Source: Lawsonibacter hominis
Lineage (GTDB): Bacteria; Bacillota; Clostridia; Oscillospirales; Oscillospiraceae
Reading direction: 5' to 3'
Assembly: GCF_014287895.1 (NCBI RefSeq)
Contig: NZ_JACOPP010000038.1
Span: 1-20,692, forward strand
DNA: 20,692 nucleotides
The notes under the pieces were generated by a model. That model saw nothing but the letters and a program-made list of their open reading frames with translations, did no database searches and was not told the DNA's origin. Positions within the stretch are counted from its first letter, which is position 1; each line of letters opens with the position of its first letter. Position numbers and translations under genes: made by a program. Below, piece by piece: positions 6,549 through 12,377 of this stretch.

Positions 6549-8342
6549 ATGGCAAAGATCGACGTCAGCGACGACGCCAAGATCCTGCAGATCAAAAAAT
6601 GGCTGGGGCTGAACGAGTCGCCCGACGGGGACACCGGCCTGAAGACCGGCGAGGCCGCCGAGATGCGCAACTTCCGCATCACGCGGGAAAACCACCTGCA
6701 GATCCGCCCGGGCTACGGCGCGAAGGTGACGCTGGCCGCAACCGGTGAGGATGGGACGGCTCACCCGGTGCGCGGGCTTTGGGCGGGGCATGTAGCCGGT
6801 GTGTTCCACCTTTTGTGCGCCTGCGGCGGGCATCTGTGGGATGTGGATGCGTCTGCATGGACCAAGACGGACCTGGGGGAGATCACCGACGCGGAGACCT
6901 TCCTGTTCGGCTTTGCAAAAAAGGTCTATCTGCTGACCGGGTCGGAGTATTACTGCTGGACCGGGACGGGCAGCGTGGCGGCGGTGGAGGGGTACGTGCC
7001 CATTGTGGCCACGGCGACCGCGCCCTCCGGCGGAGGGACGCTTCTGGAGAGCGTGAACAAGCTGACCGGAAAGCGCAGGCAGCAGTTTTCCCCGGACGGG
7101 ACGGCGACCGAGTTCATGCTGGTGGAGACCGGGATCGACGAGGTCCTTTCCGTAGAAGGGACGGACGTCACCTGGACGGCGGATACCGCCGCGGGAAAGG
7201 TCACCTTCGCCTCTGCGCCCGCCAAGGGTACCAACACCGTCACCATCACCTGGCGGAAGGGGGACGGGAACCGGAGCGGCGTGACGGCCATGCGCTTTGC
7301 GGAGCTGTACAACGGCGCTTCGGACAGCCGGGTGTTCCTGTACGGGGACGGCACCAATCAGGCCGTCTACAGCGGCCTGGACAGCGCGGGAAGCCCAACG
7401 GCGGAATATTTCCCCGACCTGAACGTGATGGCAGTGGACTCCGCCAACACGCCCATTACCGCCATGATCCGCCACTACGACCGGATGCTGGTGTTCAAGA
7501 CCGGCTCCGCCTACGCCTGCCAGTATTCCACTGTCACGCTGGCGGACGGGCGTGTGACGGCGGCGTTCTACACCAGCTCCCTCAACCGGGAGATCGGCTG
7601 CGCCGCGCCGGGACAGGCCCGGCTGGTGGACAACAACCCCAGGACGCTCCACGGGCGCGGCGTATACGAGTGGGCGCTGACCGTGAACTCCACCCGCGAC
7701 GAGCGCAACGCAAAGCGCCTGAGCGACCGGGTGGAGGCCACCCTGACCGACTTCGACCTGACCGGGGCCCGTACCTTCGACGACGAGGGGCGGCAGGAGT
7801 ATTACGTGCTTTACGGCGACCGGGCGCTGGTACACAACTATGCCAACGACACCTGGTATTATTACGACCACTTCCCCGTGCGGGGCATGGCGGAGGTGGA
7901 CGGGGAGATCTACTTCGGGACGCCGGACGGGCGCATCATGCATCTGTCCCGGGACTACCGGAACGACGACCTCGCGCCCATCGACGCCTATTGGGAGTCC
8001 GGCTCCATGGACTTCGGGCAGGACTGGAAGCGCAAGTATTCCTCCAACGTATGGGTCTCCATCAAGCCGGAGGGGCAGGCCATCGTGACCATGAAGGCCG
8101 AGTCCAACGTCAAATCCAACTATGTGGGCAAGATCGTGGCGTCCGGCCTTGTGACGCTCAGCCATGCCAACTTCGCGCACTGGTCGTTCGGGACCAACCG
8201 GAAGCCGCAGGTGATCCGGGTGCGGATGAAGGTCAAGAAGTTCACCTTCTACAAGCTGATTTTTGAATCGAACTCGTCTTCCGCCACCGCGACCATCCTG
8301 TCGGCTGACCTTCAGGTGCGGTACACGGGAGACGTAAAGTGA
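6549..8342 (+). CDS. Head-completion / DNA-stabilisation (tail nozzle-like) protein
   Basis: A 597-residue protein rich in beta-strands. Repeated blade-like segments such as VFLYGDGTNQAVYSGL, MLVFKTGSAYACQYS, ALVHNYANDTWYYYD and IYFGTPDGRIMHLS suggest a beta-propeller core. The C-terminal sandwich runs from WESGSMDFGQDWKRKY to the end. This layout is what I associate with phage stabilisation proteins (P22 gp10-like) that plug the connector after packaging in short-tailed phages. I chose ATG 6549 with GAGGTGG upstream (6538-6544); an in-frame TTG at 6534 would add five residues but overlaps the previous gene more. The N-terminal 90 residues (DGDTGLKTGEAAEMRNFRIT) look typical of proteins that dock on the adaptor ring. 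Confidence 0.75.
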   Translation: MAKIDVSDDAKILQIKKWLGLNESPDGDTGLKTGEAAEMRNFRITRENHLQIRPGYGAKVTLAATGEDGTAHPVRGLWAGHVAGVFHLLCACGGHLWDVDASAWTKTDLGEITDAETFLFGFAKKVYLLTGSEYYCWTGTGSVAAVEGYVPIVATATAPSGGGTLLESVNKLTGKRRQQFSPDGTATEFMLVETGIDEVLSVEGTDVTWTADTAAGKVTFASAPAKGTNTVTITWRKGDGNRSGVTAMRFAELYNGASDSRVFLYGDGTNQAVYSGLDSAGSPTAEYFPDLNVMAVDSANTPITAMIRHYDRMLVFKTGSAYACQYSTVTLADGRVTAAFYTSSLNREIGCAAPGQARLVDNNPRTLHGRGVYEWALTVNSTRDERNAKRLSDRVEATLTDFDLTGARTFDDEGRQEYYVLYGDRALVHNYANDTWYYYDHFPVRGMAEVDGEIYFGTPDGRIMHLSRDYRNDDLAPIDAYWESGSMDFGQDWKRKYSSNVWVSIKPEGQAIVTMKAESNVKSNYVGKIVASGLVTLSHANFAHWSFGTNRKPQVIRVRMKVKKFTFYKLIFESNSSSATATILSADLQVRYTGDVK

Positions 8343-8354
8343 CGGGAGGATACC

Positions 8355-10112
8355 ATGTCTCTTACACCACTCAACAGCGATCTTGACGTCGTACAGTCCC
8401 TGGTGATCCCGGGGCTGGACAGCGATCTTGACATCATCCAGAAGCTGGACGACGAGCCCAATGACGTGGGCGGGTTGACGGCGGCCCAGCTCAAGGCCAA
8501 GTTTGACGAGTCTGGGAACACCATCAAGACCTACCTCAACGATACCCTGCTCCCCGCCCTCAGCGGTACGGTAGCCGAGGAAGAGGCACGCGCGGCGGCG
8601 GAAACACAGCGCCAGACGAACGAGAGCGCCCGGATGAGCGCAGAATCTGCCCGCGCGAGTGCGGAGGGCTTGCGTGTCACGGCGGAAAGCGCCCGGGCCA
8701 CGCAGGAGGGCGCACGGGCAGACGCGGAAGCGGCGCGGAGCGCTGCCGAGACCGCCCGGGGGAGCGCGGAGAGCACACGCTCCGCCCAGGAGAGCAGCCG
8801 GGTGAGCACGGAAGCCGGCCGCGTCGGCGCGGAAAGCGCCCGTGCGGCCGCCGAGCAGGCCCGCGCCGGGGCCGAAACAGCACGTGTGAGCGAGTTCTCA
8901 GCGCTGAAGGCCCAGAGCGAGAGCGCCACAGCCGCGGCGAACACGGCGGCTGGCAAGGTCAACAACATGACCGTGCAGGCATCCACCGGGGCAGCCGGGA
9001 GCAGCGCTTCCGTGACCCGTGGAACGAATGCACAGGGCGGCATTGAACTGACCTTCCAGATTCCGAAGGGCGACAAGGGCGAGACCGGGGCCACCGGGGC
9101 ACAGGGCCCCAAGGGGGACACCGGGGATACCGGCCCGCAGGGGCCCCAGGGCCCGCAGGGGCCCGCCGGGAGCGGCAGCGGCGATATGATCGCTTCTACG
9201 TATGACCCTACCGGCAAGGCGCAGGACGTGTTTGCTTACGCGGACGGGAAGAACGTGCTGTACGTTACCTTTACGCTTGGAGAGCAGGATGATTTTGGGA
9301 ATTTTGCATGCACGGCAGATCATACCGTGGAGGAGGTTTTTGCTGCGGTCAATGCTGGCCGGAGTGTGATCGCCCGTACGCCGATTACGACGCAATACGG
9401 AACGGCGTACGATCAGTTACAACTGGGCTACGTTAACCAAATTACAGACTGCCTACAAGTCTCATTTTTCAGTAATACCAAATACGGCACTCGTGTATTC
9501 GAAATGTTTGAAGATGGATGCCAGTATTACGCCGAACTGCTTGCGGCGGAGGATATCGGCGCACTGCCTACGTCCGGCGGAACCATGACCGGCGCGCTGA
9601 CCCTGGCAGGCAATCCGACCGCGAACCTGCACGCCGCCACGAAGCAGTATGCGGACACCAAGCTGGCCAAAAGCGGCGGCACGATCACCGGGGATGTAAT
9701 CGTCAGCGCACAGGATGGTGTGGACTTTGCCACGATGGATTTCGGCTACCGGCAGGACGGGGTATCCGCCTTCCAGCCCAGCACCCTGCGCGGTATCCAC
9801 CTCCCCACCGAGCCGGACATGGCGGCCAGCAAGGAGTATGTGGATGTGTCAGCGGCAAAGCCGATTAGCGCCTCTGTCCTACTTCCAATGTCAGCTTGGA
9901 GCCCAGCTGGGGATGGCTTCTTGTACAACCCAACTGTGAGTGGAGTGTCTACCAGCAATATAATTATTGTCGCTCCAGCTCCAACAAGTATTGACGCTGC
10001 CATGAACGCAAACGTGAGGTGTCTCGCCCAATCCACAAATTTTTTATCGTTCTATTGCGATAGCATTCCATCCAAAGATTTGAACTACAACGTTTTAATT
10101 CAGGAGGTATAG
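8355..10112 (+). CDS. Tail fibre with coiled coil, collagen-like repeat and modular tip
   Basis: A 585-residue trimeric fibre candidate. Residues 1-75 form an attachment region with an internal duplication (NSDLDVVQ / DSDLDIIQ). Residues 75-200 are a long Ala/Glu/Arg coiled coil with ESARxSAE-type repeats. Residues 239-271 are 11 perfect Gly-X-Y triplets (GDKGETGATGAQGPKGDTGD and on). A globular part at 272-400 follows, then two phage-tail repeats at about 402-497 (GGTMTGALTLAGNPTANLHA with ATKQYAD, then GGTITGDV). A tip domain at about 505-585 ends in NVLIQEV. From about 9220 onward the DNA is less GC-rich, with codons unlike the head genes, as expected for exchanged receptor-binding DNA. 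The gene's last codons contain the SD of the next gene. Confidence 0.85.
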   Translation: MSLTPLNSDLDVVQSLVIPGLDSDLDIIQKLDDEPNDVGGLTAAQLKAKFDESGNTIKTYLNDTLLPALSGTVAEEEARAAAETQRQTNESARMSAESARASAEGLRVTAESARATQEGARADAEAARSAAETARGSAESTRSAQESSRVSTEAGRVGAESARAAAEQARAGAETARVSEFSALKAQSESATAAANTAAGKVNNMTVQASTGAAGSSASVTRGTNAQGGIELTFQIPKGDKGETGATGAQGPKGDTGDTGPQGPQGPQGPAGSGSGDMIASTYDPTGKAQDVFAYADGKNVLYVTFTLGEQDDFGNFACTADHTVEEVFAAVNAGRSVIARTPITTQYGTAYDQLQLGYVNQITDCLQVSFFSNTKYGTRVFEMFEDGCQYYAELLAAEDIGALPTSGGTMTGALTLAGNPTANLHAATKQYADTKLAKSGGTITGDVIVSAQDGVDFATMDFGYRQDGVSAFQPSTLRGIHLPTEPDMAASKEYVDVSAAKPISASVLLPMSAWSPAGDGFLYNPTVSGVSTSNIIIVAPAPTSIDAAMNANVRCLAQSTNFLSFYCDSIPSKDLNYNVLIQEV

Positions 10113-10114
10113 TG

Positions 10115-10408
10115 ATGCCGGTTTTTAATTCGCTTGTGGTTCCTGGTTCATTTGGAAAGCCGAAGACGCTCCAAATCCCCATTCCAGCCTCCGGTTGGGA
10201 TGCGTCCGCCAAGACACAGACGGTGACGGCGACCGGTGTGACCGCCACAAACGCCGTAACGCCGTCCCCTGCACCGGCCAGCTGGGAAGCGGCAGGAACC
10301 GCCGGAGTGCGCTGTACCGCACAGGCCGCAGACAGTCTTACCTTCACATGTTCCGAAGTTCCGACCGCTGACCTGACCTACAACGTCCTGGTCCAGGAGG
10401 TGCAGTGA
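10115..10408 (+). CDS. Stand-alone copy of the fibre-tip domain
   Basis: A 97-residue protein clearly related to the last 80 residues of the fibre just upstream. Shared features are an initial strand ending in a W (SGW / SAW), an SPAP / VAPAP block, GVRCTAQ versus NVRCLAQ, SLTFTCSEVP versus FLSFYCDSIP, and NVLVQEV versus NVLIQEV. The SD AGGAGG (10102-10107) lies inside the fibre's final codons; ATG 10115 at 7 bases is better spaced than GTG 10112. The protein has no membrane segment. It may be a tip accessory, a decoy or spare adhesin module, or a fibre-assembly helper. Homology to the fibre tip is seen directly; the role is inferred. Confidence 0.75.
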   Translation: MPVFNSLVVPGSFGKPKTLQIPIPASGWDASAKTQTVTATGVTATNAVTPSPAPASWEAAGTAGVRCTAQAADSLTFTCSEVPTADLTYNVLVQEVQ

Positions 10409-10728
10409 TGCCGATCTTCAATCCGATCCTGGTGGGAGGCGGGAAATCGGTTATCCCGCTGGTAGATGCCGGAAGCACAGCGAATGGCCTTGCGCAGGGA
10501 ACTTATACACTTTCCGGCAATGGAACTGCGATGGACCTGTCGCGTGAGTCTACATCATATCAATATTATTCAGACTCAATTTATATCGCCGATACCGACA
10601 GATACCTGCTGATCATGTTTTGCAGGAACGCAGGTACGCTTTCCGGATACGGGTTTTCCAAATCCGGAACCTATACCATAAGTTACAATACGCTATTATC
10701 GCTTAAACGATATAGGATGCAGTTTTAA
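10408..10728 (+). CDS. Small tail-associated protein, second satellite of the fibre
   Basis: A 106-residue protein starting in the stop codon of the previous gene (TGATG at 10406-10410), with SD AGGAGG at 10395-10400. Its first residues MPIFNPILVGGG match MPVFNSLVVPGS of the preceding gene, so both share an N-terminal tag. The rest differs: a beta-rich, Tyr/Ser/Thr-rich domain (GTYTLSGNGTAMDLS, SIYIADTDRYLLIMF, SGTYTISYNTLL) with a short basic end. The DNA is noticeably more AT-rich than the head genes. A tip, adhesion or decoration role is likely from position and the shared leader, but I recognise no family. Confidence 0.65.
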   Translation: MPIFNPILVGGGKSVIPLVDAGSTANGLAQGTYTLSGNGTAMDLSRESTSYQYYSDSIYIADTDRYLLIMFCRNAGTLSGYGFSKSGTYTISYNTLLSLKRYRMQF

Positions 10729-10730
10729 TT

Positions 10731-10757
10731 AAAAAACGCCGCCCAGTGCGGGCGGCG
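10731..10757 (-). terminator. Intrinsic terminator facing the minus strand
   Basis: CGCCGCCC (10737-10744) and GGGCGGCG (10750-10757) pair perfectly around a 5-base loop. Read on the minus strand, the stem is followed by TTTTTTAATT. On the plus strand GGAATTG follows, so only minus transcripts would stop. It is placed to end the antisense RNA that starts near 11020. Confidence 0.85.
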
Positions 10758-10761
10758 GGAA

Positions 10762-10791
10762 TTGACAGGATACGGCGCTTGAGGCTATAAT
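10762..10791 (+). promoter_or_regulatory. Perfect-consensus promoter, plus strand
   Basis: TTGACA (10762-10767) and TATAAT (10786-10791) are both exact consensus hexamers with an 18-base spacer. The predicted start is about 10798, exactly the first base of the inverted-repeat arm at 10798-10824. A box match this good is rare in the rest of the window. Confidence 0.92.
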
Positions 10792-10824
10792 GGCCGTGGC
10801 GCTGTTGCAGAATGGCGGTTAGCC

Positions 10825-10847
10825 ACTCCCTTGCGAAAGGGGGTGAT
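10825..10847 (+). promoter_or_regulatory. Hairpin that hides the SD of the 27-codon ORF
   Basis: ACTCCCTT (10825-10832) pairs with AAGGGGGT (10837-10844): 8 pairs, one of them G-U, closed by GCGA, a GNRA-type tetraloop. The 3' arm is most of the SD AAGGGGGTGAT (10837-10847), which lies 6 bases before ATG 10854. While folded, the ribosome site is blocked. SD-sequestering stems are a known control in type I toxin mRNAs. Confidence 0.75.
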
Positions 10848-10853
10848 GCGGAT

Positions 10854-10937
10854 ATGGGGCACCGAGGAAAGCAATTTCTGAGGTTTTGCGTGTGTCTGGC
10901 CGGTCTGGCCTACATACTCTCCATAAAAGCGTGCTAG
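10854..10937 (+). CDS. Candidate small hydrophobic toxin-like peptide (27 residues)
   Basis: The peptide has a short basic head (MGHRGKQF) and then a hydrophobic stretch (CVCLAGLAYILSIKAC), enough for a short membrane helix, with three cysteines. It is preceded by a near-perfect SD (AAGGGGGTGAT, 6-base spacing) and by an exact consensus promoter whose start is about 56 bases upstream. The stop lies in a 9-pair hairpin (10933-10941 with 10956-10964). Small basic-hydrophobic peptides with a locked SD and an overlapping antisense RNA are the defining features of type I toxins such as Fst and TxpA; this one is not recognisably a member of either family. An in-frame ATG at 10812 would give 41 residues but has no SD. 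It could alternatively be a leader peptide or a small lysis protein. Confidence 0.6.
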   Translation: MGHRGKQFLRFCVCLAGLAYILSIKAC

Positions 10938-11026
10938 CCGCCCGGCGGCATCCGAGCGGCTAGCGGTTCATCCGTTTAGCTAACGTCTTGGGGCTAACCG
11001 TCATGCAACAGCGCCCTTCTACGGAC

Positions 11027-11054
11027 ATTATACCACACGGCCCCGTCTTGTCAA
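11027..11054 (-). promoter_or_regulatory. Perfect-consensus promoter, minus strand
   Basis: On the minus strand TTGACA (11049-11054) and TATAAT (11027-11032) are exact consensus with a 16-base spacer. It points toward the plus-strand promoter at 10762. The -35 lies within the loop of the plus-strand terminator at 11040-11077, so the two signals share DNA. Confidence 0.88.
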
Positions 11055-11077
11055 CCGGCAGGACGGGGCTGTTTTTT
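11040..11077 (+). terminator. Intrinsic terminator between the RNA module and the lysis genes
   Basis: GCCCCGTC (11040-11047) pairs with GACGGGGC (11062-11069), extendable by flanking G-U pairs, with a 13-14 base loop, then TGTTTTTT. An RNA from 10798 would be about 280 bases. It also separates fibre genes from lysis genes. Confidence 0.88.
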
Positions 11078-11084
11078 ATAGGCA

Positions 11085-11106
11085 GCAAAAGACCGCCGTT
11101 GGGCGG
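11085..11106 (-). terminator. Weak terminator-like hairpin facing the minus strand
   Basis: CCGCC (11093-11097) and GGCGG (11102-11106) pair around GTTG. On the minus strand TCTTTTG follows. The stem is only five pairs, so function is uncertain. It would shield the antisense promoter from minus-strand read-through, and its right arm repeats GGGCGGCG found in the hairpin at 10737-10757. Confidence 0.35.
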
Positions 11107-11129
11107 CGAAAAAAGAAAGGGAGATCATC

Positions 11130-11513
11130 ATGAAAAACACCATCAACTTCAACCTCCTGACCCCCGCCATCTTTGCTGTTGGGGAAGCCAACAACTGCGA
11201 CCTCGGCGTGGCCGCAGACCGGTGCATGCAGAACATCCGCGAGGGCCGCGAGGTCAACGCCATGGCCGAGCTGCCCATCGCCCATCAGGTGGACTGGCCC
11301 CGCATCGGCAAGGCGTATTCCGCTATGGATGAGGCAGAGCGCAAGGCCGCTAACGACGGCCTCAATGCCTGGCTGCGCACCATGCGGGGCAACTACAAGG
11401 CCCTGTGCGCCCTCTGGGCAGCCAAGGACTACGACGCCATGGTCAAGCTGATGGAGGGCGCGAGCGACCCCGGACCCATCAGCGGGGACAAGCCCGGCAA
11501 GCGCGATGCTTAA
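11130..11513 (+). CDS. Unknown protein at the start of the lysis cassette
   Basis: A 127-residue soluble protein with SD GAAAGGGAG and ATG 11130. It is mostly helical, with segments such as NNCDLGVAADRCMQNIREGR, IGKAYSAMDEAERKAAND and LWAAKDYDAMVKLMEGA; the tail is Pro/Gly/Lys-rich. There are no membrane segments or signal peptide, so it is not an obvious holin. It overlaps the endolysin by 8 bases, so the two are probably translated together. I recognise no family. A role with the endolysin or as a virion accessory is possible from position only. Confidence 0.75.
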   Translation: MKNTINFNLLTPAIFAVGEANNCDLGVAADRCMQNIREGREVNAMAELPIAHQVDWPRIGKAYSAMDEAERKAANDGLNAWLRTMRGNYKALCALWAAKDYDAMVKLMEGASDPGPISGDKPGKRDA

Positions 11514-12072
11514 CAGCCGGGACATCGACGACCTGCGCGCGGACGTGGCGGCCAACTGCCGGGTCTGGATGCAGCTGTGCCGGGATGCGGGCCTTGCGGT
11601 CTGCATCACCGGCACGGTCCGGGACCGGGCGTACCAGGAATACTGCTACCGGAACGGGACCAGCAAGGGGCGTGTGCCTACCTTCCACGCCCAGGGCGTG
11701 GGGCTGGCCTTCGATTTCTGTAAGAACGTCAAGGGGCAGGAATACTCCGACCCGGCGTTTTTCCAGCGGGCCGGGGAGCTTGGGGAGCGGGTCGGCTTCG
11801 AGTGGGGCGGGCGGTGGAAGTCCTTTCCCGACCGCCCGCATCTGCAATGGAGCGGCGGCGGGAAATACACCGGCAGCATGATCCTGGCCGGGCAGTACCC
11901 GCCAACCATGCCGCTGTACAAGGAAAAGGAGACCGCAATGACGACAGAAGAAGCCAAGAGCATATTGAAATCCAAGGCCGGTCTGAGCGATACCACCATC
12001 GATTACCTGTGGAGCTACCGCTGGGGCGATGAGCTGCTGGTCAAGCTGGCCAAGGCGATGGAGGGCGTATGA
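11506..12072 (+). CDS. Endolysin, M15-type peptidase (L-Ala-D-Glu or D-Ala-D-Ala endopeptidase-like)
   Basis: A 188-residue lysis enzyme expected to cut peptide links in host peptidoglycan using zinc. The catalytic domain (about 1-130) shows TGTVRDRAYQEYCYRNGTS, then FHAQGVGLAFDF (H61, D70) and GFEWGGRWKSFPDRPHLQW (D109, H112), the ending typical of M15C/M15_4 peptidases. One oddity is that the first histidine and aspartate are separated by eight residues, against six in the canonical SxHxxGxAxD motif, so metal-ligand assignment there is tentative. A linker follows, then a C-terminal 44-residue module (TTEEAKSILKSKAGL ... GDELLVKLAKAM) that also appears able to be made alone. There is no signal peptide, so export depends on the holin. 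The stop overlaps the next gene by 4 bases (ATGA). Confidence 0.82.
   Translation: MLNSRDIDDLRADVAANCRVWMQLCRDAGLAVCITGTVRDRAYQEYCYRNGTSKGRVPTFHAQGVGLAFDFCKNVKGQEYSDPAFFQRAGELGERVGFEWGGRWKSFPDRPHLQWSGGGKYTGSMILAGQYPPTMPLYKEKETAMTTEEAKSILKSKAGLSDTTIDYLWSYRWGDELLVKLAKAMEGV
11938..12072 (+). CDS. Probable internal translation product of the endolysin gene
   Basis: An in-frame ATG at residue 145 is preceded by AAAAGGAG (11924-11931) with a 6-base gap, a much better ribosome site than that of the full-length start at 11506. The product would be the 44-residue C-terminal module. Separate production of the C-terminal region from an internal start is known for several endolysins of Gram-positive phages, where it joins the full-length enzyme as extra subunits. 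Here that is inference from the SD and the domain boundary. Confidence 0.55.
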   Translation: MTTEEAKSILKSKAGLSDTTIDYLWSYRWGDELLVKLAKAMEGV

Positions 12073-12365
12073 AAAAACTATTTATTTCCCAGCCTATGAG
12101 AGGCAAAACAGACGAAGAAATCCTGGCAGAGCGGGCAGATGCTGTGCAGTCGGCACGGGACGCGCTGGGTGAAGAGGTGGAGGTCATCGACAGCTTCTTC
12201 GGCACCTCTGATATGAGCCATGCCCTGGAATACCTTGGCGAGAGCCTGAAACTGCTGGCAAAGGCGGATATAGCCTATTTTGCTCCCGGATGGAACGAGG
12301 CCAGAGGATGCAAAATTGAGCACGTCTGCGCGGAGGAATATGGTATCCACCATATCGACGCGTGA
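12069..12365 (+). CDS. DUF4406-like protein (nucleoside 2-deoxyribosyltransferase-like fold)
   Basis: A 98-residue protein. It opens with KKLFISQPMRGKTDEEILAE, the signature start of DUF4406/deoxyribosyltransferase-like phage proteins. A central DSFFG segment and a C-terminal LLAKADIAYFAPGWNEARGC motif with a downstream E (IEHVCAEEYGI) complete the family pattern. Members share a Rossmann-like fold with nucleoside deoxyribosyltransferases; a nucleotide or NAD-type substrate is a family-level inference and no activity is established here. The start overlaps the endolysin stop by 4 bases. Its place between endolysin and holin is unusual for a nucleotide enzyme and may only reflect gene packing. 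Confidence 0.8.
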   Translation: MKKLFISQPMRGKTDEEILAERADAVQSARDALGEEVEVIDSFFGTSDMSHALEYLGESLKLLAKADIAYFAPGWNEARGCKIEHVCAEEYGIHHIDA

Positions 12366-12377
12366 GGAGGGCACATG

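Larger units (their letters stand above)
10798..11015. repeat. 21-pair inverted repeat joining 5' and 3' ends of the same RNA
   Basis: GGCGCTGTTGCA (10798-10809) is complementary to 11004-11015, and CGGTTAGCC (10816-10824) to 10992-11000. An uneven internal loop (6 and 3 bases) separates the two helices. A plus-strand RNA starting at 10798 can therefore close into a panhandle. The minus-strand RNA begins with nearly the same 5' sequence. Confidence 0.85.
10737..11020 (-). ncRNA. Predicted antisense RNA opposing the hydrophobic peptide mRNA
   Basis: The minus promoter at 11027-11054 predicts a start near 11020. The first strong terminator it meets is at 10757-10737, giving an RNA of about 280 bases fully complementary to the peptide mRNA. 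A weaker stop is possible after the hairpin at 10933-10964, which on this strand is followed by ACGCTTTT, giving about 95 bases. The RNA also carries a tiny ORF, ATG 11004 to TAG 10960. Its first residues (MTVSPKTLAK) resemble the plus-strand in-frame extension (MAVSHSLAK), as expected from the inverted repeat. Whether either leader ORF is translated is unknown. Confidence 0.6.

Noticed and set aside
8580..8900. Repeated GCGGAAAGCGCCCG-like units as a regulatory repeat
   Set aside because: They encode the Ala/Glu/Arg coiled-coil repeat of the fibre in a continuous frame.
9069..9167. Short GC-rich repeats suggesting a tandem DNA repeat or array
   Set aside because: These are codons of the Gly-X-Y collagen-like stretch of the fibre, with no spacers.
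10846..10881. 11-codon ORF (ATG 10846) overlapping the SD of the hydrophobic peptide
   Set aside because: Its ATG lies inside the SD with no room for ribosome binding; the frame-shifted ORF at 10854 has correct spacing and a coherent hydrophobic composition.
10933..10964. 9-pair hairpin at the peptide stop as a terminator
   Set aside because: No U-run follows on the plus strand. On the minus strand four Ts follow after a gap, so at most a weak stop; kept only as a note under the antisense RNA.
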